Positions 35,357-44,157 of a stretch of DNA of 64,000 nt are shown here, in pieces. Numbering within the stretch: the first letter of the stretch is position 1; every line of letters starts with the position of its first letter. The notes under the pieces are model-generated. The model did no database searches. It saw nothing but the letters and a program-made list of their open reading frames with translations, and was not told where the DNA came from. The position numbers and the translations under genes are program-made. The stretch is from Cytobacillus solani (lineage in GTDB: Bacteria; Bacillota; Bacilli; Bacillales; Cytobacillaceae): the NCBI RefSeq assembly GCF_001420595.1, contig NZ_LJIX01000006.1:490361-554360 (forward strand), in the 5' to 3' direction.

Positions 35357-35779
35357 TTAATGATGAAATAATAATGTGAATAGGATTTCCTCAGGAACCT
35401 TTCTATCAATTGTAAAAAAATATGTGCTATTTTCATCATCATAAATTAAAATGAAAGGCTCATCTTCCTCAGGGTAAAAAATAATCAACTCATCTACTAA
35501 TGAATTTATCCATTGATTTGTCACATGTATAGCAGGATCCAATGGAATCTTTACCAGCAGTCCTTTTTCCGGAAGGGGATTAAACTTCTTATATATACTA
35601 CTAATTCCTTGAAGTACTTTATCCGAATCTTTTCGGATAAAGGAGGTTATCGTTATTGTCTTTATCACAGTCTCCTGTTCGATATCATAAATTTCAATGA
35701 CATTTTTCATTTGAGCAGGAGCGTGTGTAGGGTTGAAAAGGAAAGTGATTAAAACGGTAAGAGCAATCTTTTTAATCAA
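35357..35779 (-). CDS. Small secreted protein of unknown function
   Basis: 140 residues with a Sec signal peptide (MIKKIALTVLITFLF, cleavage probably after THAPA). The mature part is about 115 residues and acidic, with repeated strands and a Tyr/Phe-rich centre (IIFYPEEDEPFILIYDDE). No motif is recognised. AGGTGATG precedes the start. It is monocistronic and ends against the symporter terminator. Confidence 0.7.
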   Translation of the reverse strand: MIKKIALTVLITFLFNPTHAPAQMKNVIEIYDIEQETVIKTITITSFIRKDSDKVLQGISSIYKKFNPLPEKGLLVKIPLDPAIHVTNQWINSLVDELIIFYPEEDEPFILIYDDENSTYFFTIDRKVPEEILFTLLFHH

Positions 35780-35963
35780 AACATCACCTCATTCATAATA
35801 TGGCCAAAATGACTTTCATTATGAGATGAGGTTAGAAGATTAAGCTACTAGACATCCTTCCGTTCATAAGATAGTATCAATAACGAAACTCATTTTTGAG
35901 GATACTAATCATTATTATATAGATGCATTTTTCAACTACTTAGACGAAATAAAGGAGATACTG

Positions 35964-37103
35964 ATGACACATTCAATAATTAGCCAACTACAGCCATTTA
36001 TTCAAGTGGTTTGGGAAAAGTCTGCGTTCACACAGCCAACTACTATTCAGACAAAGGCAATTCCGGCCGCAATAGAAGGAAAGGATCTTATTGCTGAATC
36101 GCCTACTGGTACAGGAAAGACGCTTGCTTATTTGCTTCCTTTACTAGAAAAAATTGATGCTGAAAAAAGAGCCATTCAAGCTGTTATCATTGCGCCATCA
36201 CAAGAGTTAGTGATGCAAATCCTGCAGGAAATTCAGAAGTGGGGTGAGGGAAGCGGGATTAGGGCTGCTACCTTTATTGGCGGAGCAAACGTAAAGAGAC
36301 AGCTGGAGAAATTAAAAAAACATCCTCATATTGCATTAGGTACCCCAGGCAGGATGTTTGAGCTAATCAAACAAAAGAAGCTTAAAATGCATGAGGTAAA
36401 AACAGTCATCCTTGATGAAGGAGATCAGCTGCTTGTACCAGAGCATATAGAAACAATTAGAAATATTGTTAAAACAACTTTAAGTGAGCGTCAAGTTGTT
36501 CTGTTCTCGGCCACGCTTCCAAAGGAAACGGAAAAGCTCGCAAAGGAATTGACAAACAATCCTGAAGTTATTCGAGTTGAAAAGGATGAGACAATTGATG
36601 CAGCTGAAGTTGACCACATCTACTTTGTTGCTGAACAAAGAGACAAAATTAAGCTGCTTGAGAAGATTTCAAGACTTACAGATATAAAAGCACTTGTTTT
36701 TGTTAAAGATATCGGAAATCTGACTGTCATGTCTGAAAAGCTAGATTATAACCACATTGTGTCTAGTTCTCTACATAGTGATTTAGATAAGATGGAACGT
36801 CAGAAATCCTTGAAGGACTTCCGTACAGGAAAAACGAATATGCTGCTTGCAACTGATGTAGCCGCACGCGGGCTAGATATCCAAGGTGTGACACATGTTG
36901 TTCATATGGATTTCCCAAGAGATCTAAAGCAATATGTTCACCGTTCTGGAAGAACTGGAAGATTTGGTGCAAAAGGGACGGTTATTTCTGTTGTTACTGA
37001 GAGGGAGGAAAGAGACCTAAAGAAATTTACGAATGAGATGGGGATTCAAGCAGTGAAAAAAGTCATGCGTGGCGGAAAAATTGTTGATCCAGGACAAAGA
37101 TAA
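35964..37103 (+). CDS. yfmL: DEAD-box RNA helicase, YfmL-like
   Basis: 379 residues. Helicase motifs are present in order: ESPTGTGKT (motif I), GTPGR, LDEGD (motif II), SAT (motif III), LLATDVAARGLD and HRSGRTGR (motif VI). Motif II reads DEGD rather than DEAD; YfmL proteins have DETD at this place. YfmL of B. subtilis aids ribosome assembly and growth at low temperature. AAAGGAGATACTG precedes the start. The C-terminal tail is short. A 44-residue gene follows 74 nt downstream. Confidence 0.9.
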   Translation: MTHSIISQLQPFIQVVWEKSAFTQPTTIQTKAIPAAIEGKDLIAESPTGTGKTLAYLLPLLEKIDAEKRAIQAVIIAPSQELVMQILQEIQKWGEGSGIRAATFIGGANVKRQLEKLKKHPHIALGTPGRMFELIKQKKLKMHEVKTVILDEGDQLLVPEHIETIRNIVKTTLSERQVVLFSATLPKETEKLAKELTNNPEVIRVEKDETIDAAEVDHIYFVAEQRDKIKLLEKISRLTDIKALVFVKDIGNLTVMSEKLDYNHIVSSSLHSDLDKMERQKSLKDFRTGKTNMLLATDVAARGLDIQGVTHVVHMDFPRDLKQYVHRSGRTGRFGAKGTVISVVTEREERDLKKFTNEMGIQAVKKVMRGGKIVDPGQR

Positions 37104-37177
37104 TAGCAAATCCGCATGCATAAGGAGTCTTTTTGTCGCTCATACTACCTTTGATTATGTGAAAAAGGAGAGGTACA

Positions 37178-37312
37178 ATGGGAAGACAAAAACAAGGCAA
37201 TGCTAACGCTGAACGCAATAAGAATGTGAAAAAAGGCAATCGAACTAGCTCAGAATTGGTGGAGTTTACAACCGGCAGTGATGATAAACAAAAAAATCGC
37301 CGTCAAGACTAG
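37178..37312 (+). CDS. Small basic hydrophilic protein (44 aa)
   Basis: A 44-residue frame with an ideal ribosome site (AAAAAGGAGAGG) ends just before a strong terminator. It starts MGRQKQGNANAERNK and ends NRRQD; it has no Cys, Trp, Tyr or membrane segment and is rich in Lys, Arg, Asn and Gln. Such tiny hydrophilic proteins are common in spore-formers and often expressed in sporulation, but I cannot assign it to a named family. It may be co-transcribed with yfmL. Confidence 0.75.
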   Translation: MGRQKQGNANAERNKNVKKGNRTSSELVEFTTGSDDKQKNRRQD

Positions 37313-37326
37313 TATGATTCAAATAG

Positions 37327-37360
37327 AAAAATCCTCTATTTCTAAAAAGAGGATTTTTCT
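37327..37360 (+). terminator. Terminator after the 44-aa gene
   Basis: AAAAATCCTCT pairs with AGAGGATTTTT. Confidence 0.9.
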
Positions 37361-37391
37361 ATTTATATTATCGTATCAGAATTTATACCTT

Positions 37392-37556
37392 TGGAGTTAG
37401 AGAATTGTCTAGGGCAAGCGTCCTATCTCATATCAAACTTCAGGTCCCCTCCCTACGATAAGTCGACATCCATTCGCTATCGCTTATTGTGTCTCCTTTA
37501 TCTCAGTCGCGGCCCTTCCAGTTTGTACGGCGATGACCAAGGCGCTTCCGCTTTTC
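37392..37556 (-). repeat. Interspersed ~160-bp element, copy 2, directly after the yhfW stop
   Basis: About 165 bp, closely related to copies at 428-594 and 41313-41469. In the sense of yhfW it begins with GAAAAGCGGAAGCGCC at the base after the TAA stop. It carries the shared blocks GGTCATCGCCGTACAAACTG and CTGAGATAAAGGAGACAC, then CTTATCGTAGGGAGGGGACC. It fills the 244-bp gap to the previous gene together with a terminator. No coding capacity is apparent. Confidence 0.85.
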
Positions 37557-39083
37557 TTATTCTAAATCAATCTTTTTTAATGGTTTTTTTGCAGGGCCGT
37601 TAAACACTTCGCCGTCATATGAGAAACGTGAACCATGGCAAGGGCAGTCCCATGTTCTCTCTCCGGCATTCCATTCGGTTTCACAGCCCATATGTGTGCA
37701 TGTGGTATCAAGCAAATGAAGCTTGCCTTCCTTATCTTTATATGCACCTGCTCGTTTTCCATTGATCATAACAACGGAGCCTTCATCATTTTCTAACTCG
37801 CTTGGTTCTCTTGATACGGTTTCAAGCTTGCCTTTTATTAAATGTTTGGCAACGTCAGTATTTATGGAAATAACCTTCTTTAAACTTGGGTCTGTTTGAA
37901 ATCTTGCAGGGTCAAATAACTCTTTATATGGGTTTTCAGCTCCGATAATCAGATCCCTCAATAGCAAGGCAGCTGTCGTTCCATTCGTCATTCCCCATTT
38001 TCTGTATCCAGTCGCGACAAAGATGCCAGATTTCTGCTTCGTAATTGGACCAATATATGGGAGCTTATCTAAGGTAATTAAATCCTGTGTTGACCAACGG
38101 TATGGAAAATCAGTTATACCAAGCGTTTTTTCAGCAAAAGCTTCGAGAGCTTCGTAGTGCTTCATCATGTCAATTCCTTGCCCAGTTTTATGGCTTTCTC
38201 CCCCGACCAGAATTAACTTTTCATCTTTGTATGGCGTATATCTCAAGGAACGGGTGGGGTTGTCTGCACTTATATACATGCCGCCTGGAAATTCTTCTTG
38301 AACCTTAACACCGAGAACATACGAACGATCTTGATACATACGAGCAAAATAAAACCCCATCATATCAACAAAGGGAAAATGAGAGGCAGCAATAATATTT
38401 TTACATTTTACTCGGTGTCCATCTCGTGTAATGACAACGGGGTGATCTCCTTCGCCTATATCTGTGGCTGTTGTGCCCTCGTAAATGATCCCGCCAGCTT
38501 TTATGAATTCCTGTACTAAATGCTCTAAATATTTAAGCGGATGAAATTGAGCCTGATCCCGCATGCTTAATGTGGCTTTTGTTTTAATATTAAAAGGAAT
38601 TCCGTCTACTAAAGCTCCATTAATGCCAATCGTTTCATATGCCTCTAATTCTGCTTCTATTTTTCGTGCATACTCATCAGATGTAGCATAAATATATGCC
38701 TCTTCCTGGCTAAAATCACAATCAATTTGTTTTTCTTTCACAGTATTTCGGATAAATTCTAAAGATTCATTAGCAGAGTTATAGTATAAAGAGGCCTTTT
38801 CTTGCCCAAAATGATTGATTAATTCATCATATATCAAGCCATGCTGTGCAGTAATTTTTGCTGTTGTATGACCTGTTGTTCCACTAAGAATACTTCCAGC
38901 TTCTAAAATAGCAACCCTGAATCCCTCATTAATTAGTAAATACCCGGCAGTTATTCCGGTAATCCCCCCGCCGATTATGGCAATGTCAACAGATGTATGT
39001 TCAGATAGCTTTTCGAATGAAGGCAGATTTATTTCTCTCCAATAAGACTCTGGATATTGAGGCATTTCATGTGTAGACGTCAT
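37557..39083 (-). CDS. yhfW: FAD-dependent oxidoreductase with C-terminal Rieske domain, YhfW
   Basis: About 508 residues. The N-terminal FAD domain of the DAO family opens with VDIAIIGGGITGITAGYLL (GxGxxG). The Rieske [2Fe-2S] domain at the C-terminus has CTHMGC (about 464) and CPCHGSRF (about 483), giving the Cys-His-Cys-His ligands. This fusion is typical of YhfW in Bacillus. It probably passes electrons from an amine or amino-acid substrate, which is unknown. ATG 39083 has CAGGAGG upstream; a longer frame to 39251 overlaps the VanW gene. The gene lies 31 nt after VanW in the same direction, and a 160-bp repeat starts right after its stop. Confidence 0.9.
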   Translation of the reverse strand: MTSTHEMPQYPESYWREINLPSFEKLSEHTSVDIAIIGGGITGITAGYLLINEGFRVAILEAGSILSGTTGHTTAKITAQHGLIYDELINHFGQEKASLYYNSANESLEFIRNTVKEKQIDCDFSQEEAYIYATSDEYARKIEAELEAYETIGINGALVDGIPFNIKTKATLSMRDQAQFHPLKYLEHLVQEFIKAGGIIYEGTTATDIGEGDHPVVITRDGHRVKCKNIIAASHFPFVDMMGFYFARMYQDRSYVLGVKVQEEFPGGMYISADNPTRSLRYTPYKDEKLILVGGESHKTGQGIDMMKHYEALEAFAEKTLGITDFPYRWSTQDLITLDKLPYIGPITKQKSGIFVATGYRKWGMTNGTTAALLLRDLIIGAENPYKELFDPARFQTDPSLKKVISINTDVAKHLIKGKLETVSREPSELENDEGSVVMINGKRAGAYKDKEGKLHLLDTTCTHMGCETEWNAGERTWDCPCHGSRFSYDGEVFNGPAKKPLKKIDLE

Positions 39084-39114
39084 ATTTTTCCTCCTGTAAT
39101 AAAGCTTTTTATAC

Positions 39115-40092
39115 TTAATTTTCCCTATCAAAAGCGTTTGTATACAAATGCAAAGAAGAGGAGGAGATCTTGTTAATCGTTTCCTTTTCACTTTGTATTT
39201 CTTGCTGAGGGACATTTTTCGTACTTGGAACTTGACGTGGTTCGTAATCAATCTCGTCTGAGGAAAAAAGCTGAATAATCATTTGTCCTCCTAGGACTTT
39301 TGAGCGGATGAGAATCGGTAAGCTATATTCATTAATAAAACTAAAATCAGGTCCGTACCAGCTGACAGTTGCATCTCTACCTGGGGGGACGTAAGGGACA
39401 TTTTTTGAATGTGAGTAGCGTTCAACCATTTTTAATCCCGCTCGATCAGCTGCATTAAAAAGAGTAGAGGACACTTGGCAAATCCCTCCCCCAATGTCTT
39501 CTGATAATTCTCCTCTTACAATAACAGGAGCCCGCATATATCCTTTTTCCTTCGTTCTTTTTCCAACCACTTGATTGAAAGAAAATTTTTCACCCGGAAA
39601 GATCACATAATTATTAATGGCTTCCGATGCAAGGGTAATATTATGGCTGCGTGCTGTATTATTGCGATTGAAATAAGTCACATATTGGCCAATGGGCTTT
39701 ACATAAATACGCAATAATAGGTCGCGGTCTATTTTGGGGTAAATGGGAAGCATGGGAACCTCAACTCTTGAAGCGTTCGTTTTATAAAAATAAGTATAGA
39801 ACAAGTCATTAAAAGCCTTTCGATATAACTTTCTACCCGGTTCACCCTCAATTACTCTTCCTAAATCATTAATATAAGCATTTACTGGCGGCTTGTACGT
39901 TTGTTCATCTAACTCCTTGATAAACGCATTGTATTTTTCTAAATCAATTAATGGTATACCCGGAAAAGACATGGTGTAGTCAAGCCGGTTTATGCTTGTA
40001 ATCATTTCACCCTGATTCTCAATCATTAAATTTTCAGAAGGATTGATAGGCTGAATGATTAGAAGTAACCCGAAAAACCAAGCTGCATTCAT
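39115..40092 (-). CDS. VanW family protein
   Basis: 325 residues with a signal-like N-terminus (about 1-17). The VanW domain (about 150-265) shows ARSHNITLASEAINNYVIFPGE, FSFNQVVG, GGGICQVSSTLFNAA and RDATVSWYGPDF. VanW proteins occur in vancomycin-resistance clusters and in many spore-formers (YoaR-like), apparently acting on the cell wall; their function is unresolved. GGAGGTG precedes the ATG. It is probably co-transcribed with yhfW. Confidence 0.87.
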   Translation of the reverse strand: MNAAWFFGLLLIIQPINPSENLMIENQGEMITSINRLDYTMSFPGIPLIDLEKYNAFIKELDEQTYKPPVNAYINDLGRVIEGEPGRKLYRKAFNDLFYTYFYKTNASRVEVPMLPIYPKIDRDLLLRIYVKPIGQYVTYFNRNNTARSHNITLASEAINNYVIFPGEKFSFNQVVGKRTKEKGYMRAPVIVRGELSEDIGGGICQVSSTLFNAADRAGLKMVERYSHSKNVPYVPPGRDATVSWYGPDFSFINEYSLPILIRSKVLGGQMIIQLFSSDEIDYEPRQVPSTKNVPQQEIQSEKETINKISSSSLHLYTNAFDREN

Positions 40093-40291
40093 ATTTTCTT
40101 ACACCTCCAAAGTTAGTATGGATTGAGTCCATTGTTTTCATGTGGTTGAATGATATTTTAATCAATTCCTCTGTATAAGAAAGTTAGTCTTACATGTGAT
40201 ACGTCTCAGGTCCTAGATGAAAATAAAGCTCTGGCTCGTTATAAGGAGATAGGAATCAAGGTAAGATGAAATCAAGAAAGGAGGAAACGAA

Positions 40292-40636
40292 ATGAAAAAA
40301 TTTGGATTACTAATGGCAGGAGGAATTGCAGCAATCGTGCTGCTGACAAATTTAGGTCCAATGATTGGGCTAGCGATTAGCGTAGCAATCCTATACCTTG
40401 TGTTCAAACAGTTTATTAAAGAAAAGTCAACTTTAGGTAAGATTGGCTGGGGAATCATCGGACTTATTGCGCTGATGGCTTCCGCTTCAAATATCCCAGC
40501 AATCTTAGGGATCGCAGCTGCATATGTTCTTTACCTTGTATATAAAAAATGGAATACCTCAAAATCAGTCGTAGCTGAAGAGAAGGATCCATTTGTCAAC
40601 TTTGAAAAGCAATGGGCAGATATCAACAAATACTAA
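40292..40636 (+). CDS. liaI: LiaI-like membrane protein
   Basis: 114 residues with three to four hydrophobic segments and a hydrophilic C-terminus (DPFVNFEKQWADI). Small membrane proteins of this type directly precede pspA-family genes in Lia clusters; LiaI anchors LiaH at the membrane. The next gene is a PspA/IM30 homologue, 28 nt on, and liaFSR follow. GAAAGGAGG is the ribosome site. The upstream 199 bp holds an imperfect dyad near GTCTCAGGTCCTAGA that might be the LiaR site, but I cannot confirm it. Confidence 0.75.
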   Translation: MKKFGLLMAGGIAAIVLLTNLGPMIGLAISVAILYLVFKQFIKEKSTLGKIGWGIIGLIALMASASNIPAILGIAAAYVLYLVYKKWNTSKSVVAEEKDPFVNFEKQWADINKY

Positions 40637-40664
40637 TCAATTTATTTAAGGGGAGATAAAAAGA

Positions 40665-41312
40665 ATGGCAAACTTATTTACACGCATAAAAAATACGGTA
40701 TTAGCAGATATCAATGAAGTATTAGACCAAAAGGAGAAAAAGAATCCAATAACGTTATTAAACCAATACTTACGTGAATGTGAAGCAGAAACTGAAAAGG
40801 TACGAAAATTACTAGAGCGCCAATATCAGCTTAAAGAGGAATTTACTCGTGAATTCAATCAGGCACAAGAGGTGGCCAGCAAACGAAAGCGTCAAGCTGA
40901 AATTGCTACGAAGGCAGGAGAAACTGAATTATATGTCTTTGCTGCTAATGAGCAAGCACAGTATGAGGAGCGAGCTTCTCGTCTAAAAGCAACATTGGAT
41001 CAAACGGTGCAGCAGCTTGCTGAGCTTGAAAGAAAATATGAAGAAATGAAACATAAACTGAAGGATATGCATATTCGCCGAATGGAATTAATGGGCAGGG
41101 AAAATGTTACTCGTGCCAACAATAGAATGAATAAGGTGCTTGATAATCATGCATATTCAAATGAATCATACTCACGCTTTCAGGAAATTGAGTCATATCT
41201 TGACCGCCTTGAGCATCAAGTAAACAGTTCATATTATCGGAATACAATCGATGCGCGCATCGCTCAATTAGAAAAAGAGATGAAAAAGGAAGAAACTCAT
41301 TCTATTTCATAA
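40665..41312 (+). CDS. liaH: PspA/IM30 family protein, LiaH-like
   Basis: 215 residues, almost entirely helical coiled coil. The N-terminal amphipathic helix (LFTRIKNTVLADINEVLDQ) and the typical NPITLLNQYLRECEAE segment mark PspA/IM30/Vipp1 proteins, which form rods or rings that protect damaged membranes. In Bacillus LiaH is strongly induced by cell-wall antibiotics through LiaFSR, whose genes follow. It overlaps no other gene. A copy of the 160-bp repeat begins directly after its TAA stop. Confidence 0.9.
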   Translation: MANLFTRIKNTVLADINEVLDQKEKKNPITLLNQYLRECEAETEKVRKLLERQYQLKEEFTREFNQAQEVASKRKRQAEIATKAGETELYVFAANEQAQYEERASRLKATLDQTVQQLAELERKYEEMKHKLKDMHIRRMELMGRENVTRANNRMNKVLDNHAYSNESYSRFQEIESYLDRLEHQVNSSYYRNTIDARIAQLEKEMKKEETHSIS

Positions 41313-41469
41313 GGAAAGCGCAAGCGCCTTGATCATCGCCGTACAAACTGGAAGGGCCGCGACTGAGATAAAGGAAACACGGTGAGCGAGAGCGAACCGA
41401 TGTTGACTTATCGTAGGGAGGGGACCTGAAGTTTGATAGGCGCTGGAGCTAGACAAATCTCTAACTCCA
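41313..41469 (+). repeat. Interspersed ~160-bp element, copy 3, directly after the liaH stop
   Basis: About 157 bp, related to copies at 428-594 and 37392-37556. In the sense of liaH it begins GGAAAGCGCAAGCGCC at the base after TAA and ends TCTCTAACTCCA. In this copy the ends pair through GCGCC and GGCGC only. It lies where liaG is found in B. subtilis. Confidence 0.88.
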
Positions 41470-41510
41470 TAGTAATACATTCTGACTTTATTAGGAAAAC
41501 ATGGTATTCT

Positions 41511-41540
41511 AAAAAGGCGTAGGACAGCTGCGCCTTTTTG
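41511..41540 (+). terminator. Terminator between liaIH and liaFSR
   Basis: AAAAAGGCG pairs with CGCCTTTTT. It partly separates the strongly induced liaIH genes from liaFSR. Confidence 0.85.
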
Positions 41541-41578
41541 GCATAAAGTAAAGGTTTTCACAGAAGGGAGGAAGTCCG

Positions 41579-42313
41579 ATGTTAAATAAAGTAAAAAGTG
41601 AGTATGTTAGTTGGATTGTTATGCTAGGGATTATCGTTCTTCTTTTGGAATTTTTCTTTTTTAACCGGGGCTTGATTTTCTCCCTTCTCGTGTCGATCGG
41701 TATGATTTACATAGGGAGAAAATGGATGCCGAAAACATCTGGGAAGCTCCTGTTTTGGTTTGGACTTATCTTTCTAATTATTAATATTTTTAACATGATG
41801 ACATTAAAATTTTTCCTGTTGGCGCTTTTATTGCATTTCTTCATTCAATTTGTGCAATCGAAACGGAGTCCAGCCCATTTGAAGCCTTTAATCAAGGAGT
41901 CTAGCCCATCAATTGAAAAAGAAACTGTGATTAAAAAGGAATCACTTTTTTCCAATCAATTATTTGGGCAGCAAAAAACACCTGAGCAAGGATATGAGTG
42001 GAGCGATATAAATATTCAAGCTGGAATTGGGGATACGATCATCGACTTTAGCTATACGGTATTGCCAAAAGGTGAAACAGTCATTTTTATTCGGAACTTT
42101 GTTGGAAATATTCATGTTCTCGTCCCATATGATGTGGAAGTGAGTGTAAACCATTCTGTTATTGCAGGTGCAACGGAAATTTTTGATTTTCATGAAAATA
42201 AAATATTCAATCAATCTGTTCATATGCAAACACCTGGATTTAACCAGGCTGAACAGCGAATCAAAATCTTCACCTCATTGCTTGTTGGTGATTTAGAGGT
42301 GAAGCGGGTATGA
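41579..42313 (+). CDS. liaF: LiaF, inhibitor of the LiaSR two-component system
   Basis: 244 residues. Four hydrophobic helices lie in the first 95 residues, and a C-terminal DUF2154-like beta domain (about 130-244: GIGDTIIDFSY, VPYDVEVSVNHSVIAGA, LLVGDLEVKR) faces the cytoplasm. LiaF keeps the kinase LiaS inactive until the envelope is stressed. The gene precedes liaS with a 4-nt ATGA overlap. AGGGAGG is the ribosome site. Confidence 0.93.
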   Translation: MLNKVKSEYVSWIVMLGIIVLLLEFFFFNRGLIFSLLVSIGMIYIGRKWMPKTSGKLLFWFGLIFLIINIFNMMTLKFFLLALLLHFFIQFVQSKRSPAHLKPLIKESSPSIEKETVIKKESLFSNQLFGQQKTPEQGYEWSDINIQAGIGDTIIDFSYTVLPKGETVIFIRNFVGNIHVLVPYDVEVSVNHSVIAGATEIFDFHENKIFNQSVHMQTPGFNQAEQRIKIFTSLLVGDLEVKRV

Positions 42314-43332
42314 GTACAGTTCAGCGGCAAATGGTTTGGGGAGCGGGACTTTCTATATTGATTTGTGTGTCGTTTACCGTTTTCTATTTTATTCGGTTTC
42401 CACTCTCAGACTGGCGGTCATTATGGGAAACGGATGTAATGGATATTCCGTTTATCATATTTATTCCAAGTTTAAGCATCGTCATTGGTATTCTCTTTGG
42501 ATTAATATCAGGTATTCACTGGAAAAAACAAATTGAATCAATTGATGGCTGGCTTTATCAAATTGAAGAAGGAAGGCAGCTTGAACTTAGTGAAATAAAC
42601 GCAGGATCAGAAATTCAAACAATTGCAACAAGGGTAGAGAAAATTCAAAAACAAATAGCAGAGCAAGCAAAGCTCTCTCAGAAGTTAGCAACGGAAAAAG
42701 CTGAGGACATGGAGACTCGAATGCAGGAGATTATCTCTCAAGAGAGAAATCGCTTAGCTCGTGAGCTTCATGATTCCGTCAGCCAACAGCTTTTTGCTGC
42801 ATCAATGATGATGTCTGCGATCAACGAAGCAAAGACAAAAACGGATGATAGAGAAACAAAGCAGCTGAAGATGGTGGAGGAAATGATTCATCAATCCCAG
42901 CTAGAAATGCGTGCACTTCTACTTCATTTAAGACCAGTAGCGTTAAAAGGAAAGACATTACAAGAAGGAATTGAAGAACTATTAATTGAATTATCACAAA
43001 AAGTGACAATGGAAATAAAATGGAAAATTGAAGATTTTCCATTAGATAAAGGAATTGAAGATCATCTCTTTCGAATCCTGCAAGAATCAGTATCGAATAC
43101 ACTTCGACATGCTAAATCAACGTCCCTCGAAGTACTGCTCATTCAGAGAGATGAGTTTGTGATTTTACGAGTGGTCGATGATGGCATAGGCTTTGATGTA
43201 GAGGAAGCAAAAGCAGGTTCATATGGAATGCAAAATATGTATGAACGAGCTGTTGAAGTTGGCGGTACGTTGAAGATTATCAGTTTGAAAAATAACGGAA
43301 CACGTCTTGAAGTGAAGGTACCGATCATTTAG
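42310..43332 (+). CDS. liaS: Sensor histidine kinase LiaS
   Basis: 340 residues: two transmembrane helices (about 10-30 and 49-70) with a very short external loop, as in intramembrane-sensing kinases, a HAMP-like linker, the HisKA_3 helix with ERNRLARELHDSVSQQ (phospho-His in RELHD) and an ATPase domain (TLRHAKSTS, VVDDGIGFD). It phosphorylates LiaR upon cell-wall damage. It is coupled to liaF by an ATGA overlap. Confidence 0.94.
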   Translation: MSTVQRQMVWGAGLSILICVSFTVFYFIRFPLSDWRSLWETDVMDIPFIIFIPSLSIVIGILFGLISGIHWKKQIESIDGWLYQIEEGRQLELSEINAGSEIQTIATRVEKIQKQIAEQAKLSQKLATEKAEDMETRMQEIISQERNRLARELHDSVSQQLFAASMMMSAINEAKTKTDDRETKQLKMVEEMIHQSQLEMRALLLHLRPVALKGKTLQEGIEELLIELSQKVTMEIKWKIEDFPLDKGIEDHLFRILQESVSNTLRHAKSTSLEVLLIQRDEFVILRVVDDGIGFDVEEAKAGSYGMQNMYERAVEVGGTLKIISLKNNGTRLEVKVPII

Positions 43333-43376
43333 GAATGAGTGTCTAAGCTAGACATAATTGTAGAGGGTGAGGCAAA

Positions 43377-44009
43377 TTGATTAAAGTATTATTTGTTGAT
43401 GATCATGAAATGGTGAGGATTGGTGTTTCTTCTTATTTATCTGCACAGCCGGACATTGAAGTCATCGGGGAAGCAGATAATGGGAGAACAGCTATAGAAA
43501 TGGCCCTTGAATTACGTCCCGACATTATACTTATGGATTTAGTCATGAAAGAAATGGATGGGATCGAGTCAACAAGAAATATTATTGAGCAGTGGCCGGA
43601 AGCGAAAATCATTATTGTCACAAGCTTTTTAGATGATGAAAAGGTCTATCCTGCTCTTGAGGCTGGAGCTACCAGCTATATGCTAAAAACATCGAAAGCG
43701 AGTGAGATAGCGGATGCAGTCCGCTCCACTTATCATGGCCAATCTGTTCTTGAGCCCGAAGTAACGGGAAAAATGATGGTGAAAATGAGACAGAAAACAC
43801 AGCAGCTCCCACATGAAGAACTGACAGGCAGGGAGATGGAAATTCTTTTATTAATGACAGAAGGAAAAACGAACCAAGAAATAGCGGATGAGCTTTTTAT
43901 TGCATTAAAGACAGTAAAGACGCATGTCAGTAACATTCTTAGCAAGCTACAGGTACAGGATCGCACCCAGGCTGTTATATATGCATTTAAACATTCACTA
44001 GCGGAATAG
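43377..44009 (+). CDS. liaR: Response regulator LiaR
   Basis: 210 residues: receiver domain ([10 protein letters not shown]; phosphoacceptor Asp in [13 protein letters not shown]; conserved Lys in MLKTSKA) and a LuxR/NarL-type HTH ([34 protein letters not shown]). The TTG start has GAGGGTGAGG upstream. It lies 44 nt after liaS. It most likely activates liaIH. Confidence 0.95.
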   Translation: MIKVLFVDDHEMVRIGVSSYLSAQPDIEVIGEADNGRTAIEMALELRPDIILMDLVMKEMDGIESTRNIIEQWPEAKIIIVTSFLDDEKVYPALEAGATSYMLKTSKASEIADAVRSTYHGQSVLEPEVTGKMMVKMRQKTQQLPHEELTGREMEILLLMTEGKTNQEIADELFIALKTVKTHVSNILSKLQVQDRTQAVIYAFKHSLAE

Positions 44010-44042
44010 GAAAAAATAGGAAAAGTAAATTATTTAAAGGGA

Positions 44043-44070
44043 AGAGAGCTAATAATGATAGCTCTTTTTT
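44043..44070 (+). terminator. Terminator of liaFSR
   Basis: AGAGAGCT pairs with AGCTCTTT, then T6. Confidence 0.85.
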
Positions 44071-44157
44071 GTTTTAGGGAATACTTAATAAGTGCATTTT
44101 TTAATTCATACATATAAAGGGCATTATTTAGTTAAATATAATGAGGCAGGTGACGAT

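Noticed and set aside
40093-40291. LiaR binding site upstream of liaI
   Set aside because: Only an imperfect dyad is visible and I could not match it confidently to a consensus.
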